This document shows, piece after piece, positions 25,919-34,508 of a stretch of 64,000 bases of DNA. The position numbers were made by a program, and so were the translations under genes. Origin of the DNA: Anaerolineae bacterium (GTDB lineage Bacteria; Chloroflexota; Anaerolineae; Aggregatilineales; Phototrophicaceae); the NCBI GenBank assembly GCA_022822545.1, contig JAJEBE010000040.1, forward strand, positions 62,001-126,000, written 5' to 3'. The notes beneath the pieces are model-generated. The model was not told the DNA's origin, ran no database searches, and saw only the letters and a program-made list of their open reading frames with translations. Within the stretch, counting starts at the first letter, position 1, and the number at the start of each line of letters is the position of its first letter.

Positions 25919-26782
25919 TCAGAGGCGGCCGGGGCGGCCGGTGTAATCGCGCAGATAGAGGAAGTCATGCCCGATGCTGCGCTTGCTGAGCTTGGCGATA
26001 TTGGGCATGGTCCGCTTGTAGTGATTGGCTTTGACGCGTTCCCAGATTTTGACGACGAAGTCGGGGTCAAAGCCTTCTTCCGCGACTTCATCCACGGTGT
26101 AGCGTTCGTCCACCAGCAGGAACAAGACTTGATCGGCTTGGTCGTAGGTGAAGCCGAGTTCGTCTTCGTCGGTTTGACCGACCCATAGATCGGCGGAGGG
26201 CGGCTTGTTGATGACGGCGGCGGGCAAGCCGAGGAAGCGCGCCATCTGGCGCACCTGGCATTTGTAGAGGTCGGCGATGGGATGAAGGGCGACGCCGCTA
26301 TCGCCGTAGATGGTGCTGTAGCCGAGCAGGAATTCGGTCTTGTTGCTGGTGCCCATGACGAGGCCGCCCCAAGCCATGGATTGATCGTAGAGCGTGGTCA
26401 TGCGCATGCGCGCCATGATATTGCCCTGGCGCAGCCTGTTCATATCGGGGAAGCGCGAGATGAGGGCGTCGGCCATCTCGCTGATGGGGACGGTGATATG
26501 CGGCAGGCCGAGGTCTTCAATGACGGCTTGGGCATCGCTCAGGCTCTCCGCCGACGAGCTGCGGAAGGGCATGCGCAGAGCCAGCACATTTTCGGGGCCG
26601 AGGGCGCGGGCGGAGAGATAAGCGGAGACGGCGGAATCGATCCCGCCGGACAGGCCGATGACGGCGCGGGACATGCCGGCTTTGGCGACGCTGTCGCGGA
26701 TGAAGCCGGTCAGGATACGGGACGCGAGTTCGGTGTTGATTGCCAGGCGAGGCAGTATGGACTTGGCTGTTTGACAGGTCAT
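25919..26782 (-). CDS. nadE: NAD+ synthetase (NadE)
   Basis: The 287-residue enzyme converts deamido-NAD to NAD using ATP. The PP-loop GLSGGIDSAVSAYLSARALG (about residues 43-62) binds ATP. GTSNKTEFLLGYSTIYGDSG and HPIADLYKCQVRQMARFLG are typical of the NadE synthetase core, and the end has the DEIAEEGF-like segment. No glutaminase domain is present, so it is the ammonia-dependent short form. It lies next to a small unknown gene on the same strand, 10 bases apart. Confidence 0.95.
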   Translation of the reverse strand: MTCQTAKSILPRLAINTELASRILTGFIRDSVAKAGMSRAVIGLSGGIDSAVSAYLSARALGPENVLALRMPFRSSSAESLSDAQAVIEDLGLPHITVPISEMADALISRFPDMNRLRQGNIMARMRMTTLYDQSMAWGGLVMGTSNKTEFLLGYSTIYGDSGVALHPIADLYKCQVRQMARFLGLPAAVINKPPSADLWVGQTDEDELGFTYDQADQVLFLLVDERYTVDEVAEEGFDPDFVVKIWERVKANHYKRTMPNIAKLSKRSIGHDFLYLRDYTGRPGRL

Positions 26783-26792
26783 GCGAGAGACC

Positions 26793-27152
26793 TCAGGCTT
26801 CGTCTTCGAGCGGTTGCAGCGAGTAGTATGTTACCTGATGCGGATAGCTTTCGTTCACGTTCATTTTCAGACGCAGGCGCGCCCCGCCCTTTTCGGCGGA
26901 CAGTATCAGGCTGATGGCGTAATCTTCGGCTGCTTCGACGGCGGCGACCTTGAGGCGGCCGTGCAGACGCCGCGTCGCCTTGAGATCGAGCAAGCGCCGC
27001 TCGACCGGATTTTCCATGAGGATCAGGTCATAATAGCCGCCCCGTATGAAGCCGCGCAGCTTGCGGAAGTCGCCCTCGTTGTAGTAGCGCATTTGGGCGA
27101 TGAAGCGGCGGCCGGCTTTGCTCGCGCCGATCTGTTGTTTGAGGTCGCGCAT
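26793..27152 (-). CDS. Small protein of unknown function upstream of nadE
   Basis: From ATG 27152 the product is 119 residues: MRDLKQQIGASKAGRRFIAQ, YYNEGDFRKLRGFIRGGYYD, a long amphipathic middle, and the end HQVTYYSLQPLEDEA. The pattern of helices followed by beta strands is compatible with an NTF2/SnoaL-like fold, but this is a weak inference. A longer frame extends upstream but has unlikely composition and no ribosome site. It lies 10 bases upstream of nadE on the same strand, so the two are probably co-transcribed. Confidence 0.6.
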   Translation of the reverse strand: MRDLKQQIGASKAGRRFIAQMRYYNEGDFRKLRGFIRGGYYDLILMENPVERRLLDLKATRRLHGRLKVAAVEAAEDYAISLILSAEKGGARLRLKMNVNESYPHQVTYYSLQPLEDEA

Positions 27153-27806
27153 GGCGCGGATTCTACAACGCGGCGGCGGGCTTGTCGATTGGGGGCGTTG
27201 ACAGAGGCGAGCCGGGCGCAAAGGGATTTGCGGCGGGCGGTGGAGATCTTTGGCGAAGGAGCGAGCCAGGAAGACAAATGAAAACATGTAAGCAAAAGGT
27301 GGGTAAAGGCTGGACAGAGTATGGAAAAGAGTGGACGCAGTATGGGCTGAGTATGTCAAAAGACGGCGCTATATCGATACAGTATGTATATAGTGATATT
27401 TTTTCGAGCAAATGGTTGATTTGTGATATTGCCCGGGTTGTGTTTTGGATAGGGATAGTGATGCGGAGGGACTGAGCCGAGCGTGTACGCGGCGAAAAAG
27501 TTTTTTTGGCAATCTGGCAATCTGGCCATCTGCGGCGGCGGAGCAAGCCAGGGATATTAGATATTTGGCGCACATGGTCATAATCTGATGTTAGCATACT
27601 TTGGCGCGTATGATAAGAACGAATGTTCAATAATACAAGATGAAGTTGGATTAGAAAGGCACCAAGGGCAGGAAGAAATTGGCGGTGGATGATGATCGGC
27701 GGAATGGCAGGTTGCGCGCGCGGCATATAGAGAGCGCAGCGTAACACAGCCGCGGCATTATCGGGTATGATAGCCGCTAGGGCGCGAAGGAGAACCGGGA
27801 AGAAGT
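27153..27806 (+). other. Gene-poor, AT-richer intergenic region
   Basis: About 650 bases lie between divergent genes without a convincing coding frame. Base composition is clearly more AT-rich than the surroundings between 27300 and 27700. Short direct repeats are present (three GGCAATCTGG-type units near 27509-27533; several GTATGG-type units near 27318-27350). The promoter of the downstream RDD gene probably lies at its right end. No RNA gene could be recognised. Confidence 0.5.
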
Positions 27807-28577
27807 ATGGCGGACAGACTGACGGAGATACGAGCGGCGATTGATAGCTTCCAGATGGACGAGGCGCGGGAATTGGCGGCGCGGGAGCTCGAGGAGAGCC
27901 CTAGCGCGGAAGCCTTTTATTTGGCGGCGCAGGCGGCGCTCAACCACGGGCAGCGGTTAATTTATCTGGAAAAGGCGCTGGAGATTGAGCCGGAGCACAA
28001 AGCGGCGCGCGAGGAGCTGGCGGGCATCCGGCGGCCAGATCAAGCCTGGCATGAGCCGGAGAGCAAGCCAAAGACAAAGCCGATGGAGCAAGCGGAGGCG
28101 GAGGCGGCGACAATCAAGCTGGCTTCGATCAGCAAGCGCTTCATCGCCATCTGCATCGACGGCTTCATCGTCGCCTTCTTTTCTTTGGCGCTCATGGCGG
28201 CCAACGGTCAATTCGCGCAGTTGTACGAGGCGATGTCCACCTTGGACGAGGCGGTGGTGGCCGGGGCGATCTCTCAATTTCAAGCGGATGCGATCCCGGT
28301 GAATCTGGCGGTGAGCGCGGTTTACAATGTGGTCTTGATGGTTGCCTTCAATGGGCAGACGCTGGGCAAGATGATCTTCGGGATGCGGGTGGTGAAGAAG
28401 CGCGGCGGACGGATTACGGTGCTGGACGCCTTCGTACGCAACGTCTTCGGGTATACCGTCAGCCAGATATTGCTGCTGGGGTATTTGTGGGCGGTGGTGG
28501 ATGGCGAAGCGCAGGGCTGGCATGACAAGATGGCGGGCACGGTGGTGGTGGATGAGCGGAAGGCCGGTTCAAACTGA
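27807..28577 (+). CDS. RDD family membrane protein with TPR-like N-terminus
   Basis: The first ~75 residues of this 256-residue product form a TPR-like helical repeat (MDEARELAARELEESPSAEAFYLAAQAALNHGQRLIYLEKALEIEPEH in two helices pairs). A charged linker follows, then an RDD domain (about residues 105-250). RDD marks are the starting ASISKRFIAICIDGFIVAFF, NGQTLGKMIFGMRVVKKRGG, and WHDKMAGTVVVDE at the end. RDD proteins are multi-pass membrane proteins, some implicated in Na+/H+ exchange or other transport; the role here is not known. GGGAAGAAG precedes the ATG. Confidence 0.88.
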   Translation: MADRLTEIRAAIDSFQMDEARELAARELEESPSAEAFYLAAQAALNHGQRLIYLEKALEIEPEHKAAREELAGIRRPDQAWHEPESKPKTKPMEQAEAEAATIKLASISKRFIAICIDGFIVAFFSLALMAANGQFAQLYEAMSTLDEAVVAGAISQFQADAIPVNLAVSAVYNVVLMVAFNGQTLGKMIFGMRVVKKRGGRITVLDAFVRNVFGYTVSQILLLGYLWAVVDGEAQGWHDKMAGTVVVDERKAGSN

Positions 28578-28635
28578 TAAAGTCGTTGACTCATCTGGTA
28601 GAATACTGAAGTCTTTAGAAAGTCAGGATTCAGCG

Positions 28636-29109
28636 ATGAATACAATTGATAGCATAGACTTGATCTACCGCAACCCCAACATTCGGGGTGGGCGTCCCTG
28701 CGTGGTGGGCACAGACTTGCGAGTACTCGATATCGTGGTCGCAATGATCTTTGATGAGCGCACAGCTGATCAATTGGCGCAAGACTATGCGCTTTCGATG
28801 GCAGAGGTCCATGCCGCATTGTCATATTATCACGGCAACAAAGCTGAAATCGATGAAGACATTCGTGAGGACATTCGGATTGGGCTGGAGTTGGCGAAGG
28901 AAGGCTGGGGCAGGCCAGAAAGGTCACTCAGCTCGCGGCTAAGGCATTTTATGCAGGATGAGGACCTTCGTTCCGCGATTTCAGAGGCGGTTTTAGCTTC
29001 TAACGAAAACCGCCCAGCGCTCATCAAGGCGCTTTTTGCAAAGATGGACGCCTTGGAGCTTGGCGCGCATGAGGGGATAGTCGAGCAGGCGCACGAGTCA
29101 AGTGAGTAA
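28636..29109 (+). CDS. DUF433 antitoxin (module 1)
   Basis: This 157-residue protein is the predicted antitoxin of a VapBC-like module. The DUF433 core (RGGRPCVVGTDLRVLDIVVA, DQLAQDYALSMAEVHAALSYY) occupies about residues 10-80; it is a winged-helix type DNA-binding fold. It has ~55 extra C-terminal residues compared with module 2 (AISEAVLASNENRPALIKAL), probably contacting the toxin. The ATG at 28636 has AGGA 8 bases upstream. Its stop overlaps the start of the adjacent DUF5615 reading frame. Confidence 0.86.
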   Translation: MNTIDSIDLIYRNPNIRGGRPCVVGTDLRVLDIVVAMIFDERTADQLAQDYALSMAEVHAALSYYHGNKAEIDEDIREDIRIGLELAKEGWGRPERSLSSRLRHFMQDEDLRSAISEAVLASNENRPALIKALFAKMDALELGAHEGIVEQAHESSE

Positions 29110-29452
29110 GGATTCACTGCGCTTCTAACTCGATGAACATGTGCCCGTTGAGATAGCTCATCAACTCAATCAACTCGGCATTGATACGGTCACTGTTCGA
29201 GACCAGAAGACACGCGGTAAAGATGATCCGAGCCAATTGCAAATCGCTAGCGACCAAGGTCGTGTGCTATGCACATTGGACAGCGACTACCTAGAACTTG
29301 CGAAGGACGGGGCAGTACACGCTGGAATTGTATTCATTCCCAGCGAGAACAGTGAAGTCGGCGTAGTTGTGACCTATCTAGCCCTTATGGCTAAAGTATT
29401 CACGGCTGACGAAGCGCGAAATCATGTGGAATATCTGACACGACTCGCGTGA
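29102..29452 (+). pseudogene. DUF5615 PIN-like toxin, disrupted by nonsense codon (module 1)
   Basis: A frame starting at GTG 29102, overlapping the antitoxin stop by 8 bases, reads MSKDSLRF, then TAA (29126-29128), then LDEHVPVEIAHQLNQLGIDTVTV and so on to TGA 29452. The module 2 toxin reads IRYYFDENMPVVIAAEL, so the TAA replaces a Tyr of the family's first strand (a single base change TAC/TAT to TAA). A GTG at 29141 could reinitiate but would omit the LDE segment holding a conserved acidic residue of the PIN-like active site. The rest is well preserved (RVLCTLDSDYLELAKDGAVHAGIVF). It is therefore probably an inactive toxin, or needs read-through. Confidence 0.78.
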
Positions 29453-29494
29453 ATTGGGGGGGCAATCTGTGCAGCCTCACCACGTCACAAGCAA

Positions 29495-29575
29495 TTAGCG
29501 CTTATTGCCATATCGCCGCACCCGCAAATCACATTGTTCCTTGTGCCCCATGAAGCCTTCGAGATCGCAGAGGCG
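29495..29575 (-). pseudogene. Duplicated 3' end of the histidinol-dehydrogenase-family gene
   Basis: The minus strand encodes the last 26 codons plus stop of a close relative of the gene at 30327-31613: [18 protein letters not shown], then V instead of L and a different last few residues (YGNKR-stop versus YSTKLK-stop). The 65 bases at 29511-29575 match 30346-30410 with 6 differences, mostly synonymous, while sequence beyond 29575 does not match. It is a remnant, not a gene, and brackets the second toxin-antitoxin module with the intact gene end. Confidence 0.8.
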
Positions 29576-29645
29576 ATCCCGACATGACATTATTGCGTCA
29601 GTTTAAGGTACAATGCAAAATACTACAGCTAGCCAGGAGCCGGCG

Positions 29646-29951
29646 ATGAAGACAATAGAGAGCATCAATTTGATCTATCGGGATCCTGAGGTCCGCGGGG
29701 GACGGCCCTGCGTACTGGGCACAGGCTTGCGCGTGATAGACATTGTGATGGCGATGCAATATGGACAGCGCAATCCGGAGCAGATAGCGGAGGATTTTCA
29801 GGTGTCGCTGGCGAAGGTGCATGCTTCGCTGGCTTACTATTATGAGCGCCAAGAGGAAATCGACGACGACATCCGCGACCATATCCGAGTAAGCAAGGAA
29901 TACAAGGAAAAGCGTGTTGGCAGCCGACGAGATCCGGTACTATTTCGATGA
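29646..29951 (+). CDS. DUF433 antitoxin (module 2)
   Basis: This 101-residue predicted antitoxin has the DUF433 core RGGRPCVLGTGLRVIDIVMA, EQIAEDFQVSLAKVHASLAYY. Start ATG 29646 has GGAG at 6 bases; an in-frame ATG at 29613 is less likely. It overlaps the toxin by 38 bases, the usual arrangement for coupled translation. It resembles module 1 by eye in about half its core residues. Confidence 0.9.
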   Translation: MKTIESINLIYRDPEVRGGRPCVLGTGLRVIDIVMAMQYGQRNPEQIAEDFQVSLAKVHASLAYYYERQEEIDDDIRDHIRVSKEYKEKRVGSRRDPVLFR

Positions 29952-30261
29952 AAACATGCCAGTAGTCATAGCAGCAGAGTTAAAGAAGCGGGGTATAGAC
30001 GCTGTCACCGTTAGTGACCTCAGAGAATTCGGAGACGACGACAGGAATCATCTGCGGCGGGCAACCGAGCAGAGTCGTGTGCTATGCACATTCGACAGTG
30101 ATTATCTTGAAATTGCCGGCGAGGGCAGGCCACACGCTGGTATAATCTTCGGCCAACAGGAAGAAGACGTTCACAATATTGGAAAGTGGGTGTTGCGCTT
30201 GTCCGAATTCCATGAGTATTTGAATTCAGACGACATGACGGATCATGTGGAATACTTGTAG
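29914..30261 (+). CDS. DUF5615 PIN-like domain toxin (module 2)
   Basis: This 115-residue predicted RNase toxin of the PIN-like DUF5615/COG4634 family is intact, unlike its neighbour copy. The N-terminal YYFDENMPVVIAAELKKRGIDAVTVSD holds the first acidic residues; RVLCTFDSDYLEIAGEGRPHAGIIF holds the next conserved Asp pair. The GTG start 29914 has AAGGA at 6 bases. Its partner is the overlapping DUF433 protein. Conserved Asp/Glu residues fit metal-dependent RNA cleavage, the known activity of PIN folds. Confidence 0.88.
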   Translation: MLAADEIRYYFDENMPVVIAAELKKRGIDAVTVSDLREFGDDDRNHLRRATEQSRVLCTFDSDYLEIAGEGRPHAGIIFGQQEEDVHNIGKWVLRLSEFHEYLNSDDMTDHVEYL

Positions 30262-30326
30262 GCGCTTGCCAGCGAGTTCCTGCAATTGCGCGCCGATGGG
30301 CACAGTGCAAGGCGAAGGTGTTTTGC

Positions 30327-31613
30327 CTACTTTAGCTTAGTACTATACCGCCGCAGGCGCAGATCACACTGCTCCTTGTGCCCCATGAAGCCTTCGAGAT
30401 CGCAGAGGCGGCTGCCGTATTCGCCGATGAGGGCGCTGGCTTCTTCGGTGATGCGCTGGTAGGTCACGGTTTTGATGAACTTGCCCACCCACAAGCCGCC
30501 GGTGTAGCGGCCGGCTTTCTTGGTCGGCAGGGTGTGATTGGTGCCGATAACTTTGTCCCCGTAGGCGACGTTGGTCTCCGCGCCGAGGAAGAGAGCGCCG
30601 TAGTTGCTCATGTTCTCGAGGAAGTAATTCGGGTCGCGGGTGAGGATTTCGACGTGCTCGCTGGCGATGTCGTCGGCGACTTGAATCATTTCTTCGTCCG
30701 TGTCTACGAGAATGACTTCGCCGTAATCGCGCCAGGCGACGCCGGCCAGATCGGCGGTGGGCAGGGATTCGAGTTGGCGGCCGATTTCGGCTTCAATTCT
30801 TTTGGCGAGGGCGCGGCTGGTGGTGAGGAGGACGGCGGGAGAGGTCGGTCCGTGCTCGGCTTGGCCGAGCAGATCGACCGCGACCATCTCGGCGTCGGCG
30901 GTTTCATCGGCGACGATCAGCACTTCGGTGGGGCCGGCGAGGAGGTCGATGCCGACCAGGCCGAAGAGTTGCCGCTTGGCTTCGGCGACGTAGGCATTGC
31001 CGGGTCCCACGATCATATCGACCGGTTCGATCCCGAGGGCGCCGTAAGCCATCGCCGCCAGAGCCTGGATACCGCCGAGGATGTAGATATCGTCGGCGCC
31101 GCCGAAGCGCATGGCGGCGATCGTGGCGGCCGGGAGCTCGCCATTGATGGGCGGCGTGCAGGCGATGATGTGTTTGACGCCGGCGGTTTTCGCCGTGACC
31201 ACACTCATGTGGGCTGAGGCGACCATCGGGTAGCGGCCGCCGGGGACGTAGCAGCCGACGCGGTTGACGGGGATATTCTTGTGGCCGAGGACGACACCGG
31301 GCAAGGTTTCCACTTCAATATCCAGCAGGGCGGCGCGTTGGGCCTTGGCGAAGTTCCGTACTTGCGCCTGGGCGAACTTGATATCCGAGACGGCTTGGTC
31401 GGGCAGGGTGGCGATCACCGCGTCAATTTCAGCGGCGGACAGCTTGAAGTTTGCCGGGTTCCAGTTGTCGAACTTCTGCGATAGCTCGCGGACGGCGGCG
31501 TCTTTGCGCTCGTTGATGTCCGCCAGGATGCCGCGCACAACTGCCTGCACCTGAGCGTCGGCGTCGGCTTTTTGCTCGATGGTCTTGCCTCGTTTGATGT
31601 ATCGTATTGCCAT
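30327..31613 (-). CDS. Histidinol dehydrogenase family protein (HisD/HpsN-like)
   Basis: This 428-residue NAD-dependent alcohol dehydrogenase belongs to the histidinol dehydrogenase family. Family marks are [58 protein letters not shown] and [16 protein letters not shown]. The VASAHMSV and [10 protein letters not shown] patterns, and [21 protein letters not shown], match the clade of sulfopropanediol dehydrogenases (HpsN) better than true HisD as I recall those sequences. No other histidine-biosynthesis gene is nearby, which supports a non-histidine role. The start ATG is at 31613. The last codons are duplicated downstream. Confidence 0.85.
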   Translation of the reverse strand: MAIRYIKRGKTIEQKADADAQVQAVVRGILADINERKDAAVRELSQKFDNWNPANFKLSAAEIDAVIATLPDQAVSDIKFAQAQVRNFAKAQRAALLDIEVETLPGVVLGHKNIPVNRVGCYVPGGRYPMVASAHMSVVTAKTAGVKHIIACTPPINGELPAATIAAMRFGGADDIYILGGIQALAAMAYGALGIEPVDMIVGPGNAYVAEAKRQLFGLVGIDLLAGPTEVLIVADETADAEMVAVDLLGQAEHGPTSPAVLLTTSRALAKRIEAEIGRQLESLPTADLAGVAWRDYGEVILVDTDEEMIQVADDIASEHVEILTRDPNYFLENMSNYGALFLGAETNVAYGDKVIGTNHTLPTKKAGRYTGGLWVGKFIKTVTYQRITEEASALIGEYGSRLCDLEGFMGHKEQCDLRLRRYSTKLK

Positions 31614-31661
31614 TAGTCGCCTCGTCTCTCTAGCGCCAAGCTGGATATGCGAAAAAGTGAT

Positions 31662-31754
31662 CCGTAGAATTTGACACGGGCGGGCGACTCACAGAGTCGC
31701 CCCTACAGATGTATCTATATTTCGCACTCATTTCCGCTTTGTTGAACTTTTCAT
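31662..31754. repeat. Dispersed palindromic repeat, copy A
   Basis: The core GGGCGACTC-ACA-GAGTCGCCC (31682-31702) is a 9-bp perfect stem, followed by CCTACA. The flanks, starting CCGTAGAATT and ending TTTTCATG, align with copy C at 60221-60321, so the unit is about 95 bp. It lies between genes, not in coding sequence. Confidence 0.7.
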
Positions 31755-31796
31755 GAATTCCCCACGCGCCAAGGCTGTAAATCTGACGAAGTCCGA

Positions 31797-32945
31797 TCAT
31801 CCCCAGAGCCGCGCGCTGGCGATGCGGGCGCCTTCGGCGAGGGCGGCCAGCTTGGCGTAAGCGATATCGGGATGTACCGCGCCGAAGCCGGCGAAGGTGC
31901 CGAAGCCGCAATCGGTGCCGGCGATAACACGATCCCGGCCGACGATGTCGCTATAGCGCTCGATGCGCTGGGCTACCAATTCCGGATGCTCAATGAAGTT
32001 GGTGGTGGTATCGAGCGTACCGGGAATGAGGATTTTGTCATCGGGGATGTCCGCTTCGGCCCAGATCGCCCATTCATGCTGATGGCGCGGGTTAGCGCCC
32101 TCGAACTGAATCGCCTGCGGCTTGGCGGAAAGCACGATGTCGATGATTTCGCGCAGGTCAACATCGTGGTGATGCGGTCCTTCGTAGTTGCCCCAGCAGA
32201 GGTGCATGCGCACGCGATCGGCCGGGACGTTTTCCAGCGCGTAATTCAGCGCTTCGACCTGCGCCTGAGCCGCTTTTTTGAAGGCCGCGGTATCGGCGTC
32301 GCGGAAGCGGATATGTCGGCCCATCGCCAGATCGGGGCAATCGACTTGCAGGATCAAGCCGGCTTGGGCGATCTTCTCGTATTCAACCTTCATCACCTCG
32401 GCCAGCGCGGCCAGGAATTGCTCGTCGTTTGGATAATATTCGTTGGGCTGGAAGACGGCGATGACGCCGGGCGAGGCGGAGTTCATGAAGGCTTCGGTCG
32501 CGCCGGCCGCCTCTTTGGCCGCGAGCAGGTTGGCGATGTCTTTTTCGAGGGGAGAAAGATCCTTGATCTTGATCGCCTCGCGCACGACCGGCCGGTGATA
32601 TTTAGGCGTGCCGCCGGCATCTGCCAGACGCTGTTTGTAGGCGGGGAAGTCGTCCAAGTCTTTGGGCGTGGCGCGGGGCACTTCGTCGATTTCGAAGCCG
32701 GTGAAGCGGTGGCGGATATAGGTGGCGTAGCTGATCTTGCTCATCTCGCCATCGCTGATGACATCGACGCCAGCTTCGACTTGTTTGGCGGCGACTTCGC
32801 GGACGGCGCGCCGCATTACCTGATCGAATTCGGCTTGGTCGTAGGCCTCGCCGCGGTCTTGGGCGAAGAGTTGGTCGACGACATATTGGGGACGCGGCAT
32901 GCTGCCGACGTGGGTGGTCAGGATACGCTCTGAACTCGTCTTCAT
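31797..32945 (-). CDS. Cobalamin-independent methionine synthase II (MetE C-terminal)-like protein
   Basis: This 382-residue protein is similar to the C-terminal, catalytic zinc barrel of MetE, without the N-terminal half. ILTTHVGSMPRP at the start, DVISDGEMSKISYATYI, and the zinc motif HLCWGNYEGPHHHDVDL, then a late Cys in VIAGTDCGFGTF, give the expected His/Cys ligands. Such stand-alone proteins include methyltransferases of unknown acceptor and alkyl-CoM-type enzymes; it need not make methionine. It lies 15 bases downstream of the cupin gene. Confidence 0.86.
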   Translation of the reverse strand: MKTSSERILTTHVGSMPRPQYVVDQLFAQDRGEAYDQAEFDQVMRRAVREVAAKQVEAGVDVISDGEMSKISYATYIRHRFTGFEIDEVPRATPKDLDDFPAYKQRLADAGGTPKYHRPVVREAIKIKDLSPLEKDIANLLAAKEAAGATEAFMNSASPGVIAVFQPNEYYPNDEQFLAALAEVMKVEYEKIAQAGLILQVDCPDLAMGRHIRFRDADTAAFKKAAQAQVEALNYALENVPADRVRMHLCWGNYEGPHHHDVDLREIIDIVLSAKPQAIQFEGANPRHQHEWAIWAEADIPDDKILIPGTLDTTTNFIEHPELVAQRIERYSDIVGRDRVIAGTDCGFGTFAGFGAVHPDIAYAKLAALAEGARIASARLWG

Positions 32946-32960
32946 ATTTAGTTGCCATTT

Positions 32961-33617
32961 CTACCTGGGCGGACGGAAATCTTTCAATTCGACGCCGGTG
33001 AGATCGCGGAAGGTCTTGAGGAGATAGTCGTTCTGTTGCGCCTTTTGCGCTTCGTAATCGGGCGGGTGGACCATCTTGCCGCGGGCATCGGCTTCGTAGC
33101 CATTATCCCGCGCCTGCGCTTCGATCTGCGGCGACCAGTAGGGGTCTTTGCCTTCGTAGACTTTATGCGATTCCAGCACGGCGAAGAACCAGCCGATGGA
33201 GTCGCCCGAGTATTCGAAGCTGCGGTACATGCCCGGCGGCAGCGAGATCATGTCCCACTCGTTCAGCACAAATTCGCCCTCGACCTTGTCGGGATCGTCT
33301 TCGTTGCCCCAGTAGAAGGTCCAGGGGCCGCTGAGAATGAAGAAGGACTCGACATAGTCGTGCGTATGCCAGGCGGGACCGCAGCCGGGCGGCGCCCAAG
33401 CCATGCCTATTTGGTAGCGATGCGGCTCGGTGATGGCGCGCTGGATGCTGTAATCGGGGTTTTCCGCGGCGGTATCGCCGATCACAGCGTAGTTCATACG
33501 CATGTGCCCGGGCAGCATGCTGTCGATGAACATGATGGGGATGCCCTTTTCTTTGAGCTGCTCGAAGCGCATGATACGCGCCGCCATGCTTTCTTGCGTT
33601 TGCTTCGGATGATTCAT
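32961..33617 (-). CDS. Cupin domain-containing protein
   Basis: This is a 218-residue protein. A single cupin barrel lies at about residues 70-150: PAWHTHDYVESFFILSG with the metal-binding HxH, then NEWDMISLPPGMYRSFEYSG, which gives the second motif. The C-terminal ~70 residues are charged and not recognised. I chose ATG 33617 because GGGGAG lies 8 bases upstream; an adjacent TTG is also in frame. With its close downstream neighbour (MetE-like) it may act on the same small molecule. Confidence 0.85.
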   Translation of the reverse strand: MNHPKQTQESMAARIMRFEQLKEKGIPIMFIDSMLPGHMRMNYAVIGDTAAENPDYSIQRAITEPHRYQIGMAWAPPGCGPAWHTHDYVESFFILSGPWTFYWGNEDDPDKVEGEFVLNEWDMISLPPGMYRSFEYSGDSIGWFFAVLESHKVYEGKDPYWSPQIEAQARDNGYEADARGKMVHPPDYEAQKAQQNDYLLKTFRDLTGVELKDFRPPR

Positions 33618-33740
33618 CAATTTATTCTCCCCGCCCCATCCAAGCCGCTCGGCTACCGCAATGGGTGATTTGACAAAAAAGATAGTCGAAACCTGCGCCG
33701 AAGGCTACAGAATTGCTCCGCCTTTGTCAATCAGCGACCG

Positions 33741-34499
33741 TTATTTTCGCGCGATGATCAGCGTGGAGTAGTTGAATGCCCAGGGCAGCAGGCCTTTGAG
33801 TGCTGCGCCGAGGGCCTCGGCGAGGGGGCTCGTTTTGTAATAGCCGGGGGCGCGGAAGGGTCCGCCAAGCCCCCAAAGCGTGAAGGAGTGGCTGGTGGGC
33901 TGGCAGCGCTCGATGGTGAAGCCGGCCGCGGTCACGACATCGACTAGCTCTTGCCGCGTGTAGACGCTTTCGTAAAAGGCCTCATCGGCGAGCAGGCTGG
34001 CGCCGGCGCGAGCGCGTCGAAATTGCCCCAGTCGATAGACGAGATTGGGATAGGGAATTGTCAGGACAAGGACGCCGCCGACTTTCAGCACGCGATAGGC
34101 TTCTTGCAAGGCAGGCAGCATCCCGCGCTCGAAATGCTCGAGGACGCCGAAGGAGAGATAACTGCCGATGCTGTTCGCGCGATAGGGCAACTGATGGACA
34201 TCGCCGGCGACCAAGGTCAGAGCGGGGTCGTATCGGCGGGACTCGCGCAGGGCGTTGACGGCATAATCCAAGCCCTGCACATCGTAACCGAGGGCGCGCA
34301 GTTTGATGACGATGGCGCTTAAGCCGCTGCCGGCTTCGAGATGGACTTCATCTTTCGAGAGAAAGGGCAAATAGGCGCGGATGGTAGCTTGCGCGCGGGC
34401 ATAATCGGCCGCTTCCAGCTCGACCGCAATCGAGGCTTTGTCCCAGATATCTTGCCAGGAGTTGCGTGTGCTTTCGTATCGGTCCTTGTCTTGAGTCAT
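33741..34499 (-). CDS. SAM-dependent class I methyltransferase
   Basis: The 252-residue protein has the class I fold. Motif I is VHLEAGSGLSAIVIKLRALGYDVQGLDYA (about residues 55-85), motif II is LTLVAGDVHQLPYRANS, and the post-motif is SIGSYLSFGVLEHFERGMLPALQEAYRVLKVGGVLVLTIPYP. The substrate is not evident. It sits 9 bases downstream of folC on the same strand, with little spacing, and is probably co-transcribed. Confidence 0.9.
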   Translation of the reverse strand: MTQDKDRYESTRNSWQDIWDKASIAVELEAADYARAQATIRAYLPFLSKDEVHLEAGSGLSAIVIKLRALGYDVQGLDYAVNALRESRRYDPALTLVAGDVHQLPYRANSIGSYLSFGVLEHFERGMLPALQEAYRVLKVGGVLVLTIPYPNLVYRLGQFRRARAGASLLADEAFYESVYTRQELVDVVTAAGFTIERCQPTSHSFTLWGLGGPFRAPGYYKTSPLAEALGAALKGLLPWAFNYSTLIIARK

Positions 34500-34508
34500 G
34501 GTCTTCGG

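Noticed and set aside
27182..27475. 97-codon open frame in the AT-rich region
   Set aside because: Composition changes abruptly within the frame and no ribosome site precedes it.
29141..29452. Toxin of module 1 starting at GTG 29141
   Set aside because: It would lack the LDE segment found in the family. The frame continues upstream apart from one TAA, and the overlapping GTG 29102 matches the arrangement of module 2, so a nonsense mutation explains it better.
31872..32933. 353-codon open frame antisense to the MetE-like gene
   Set aside because: The zinc-ligand motifs on the opposite strand are clear; this frame shows none.
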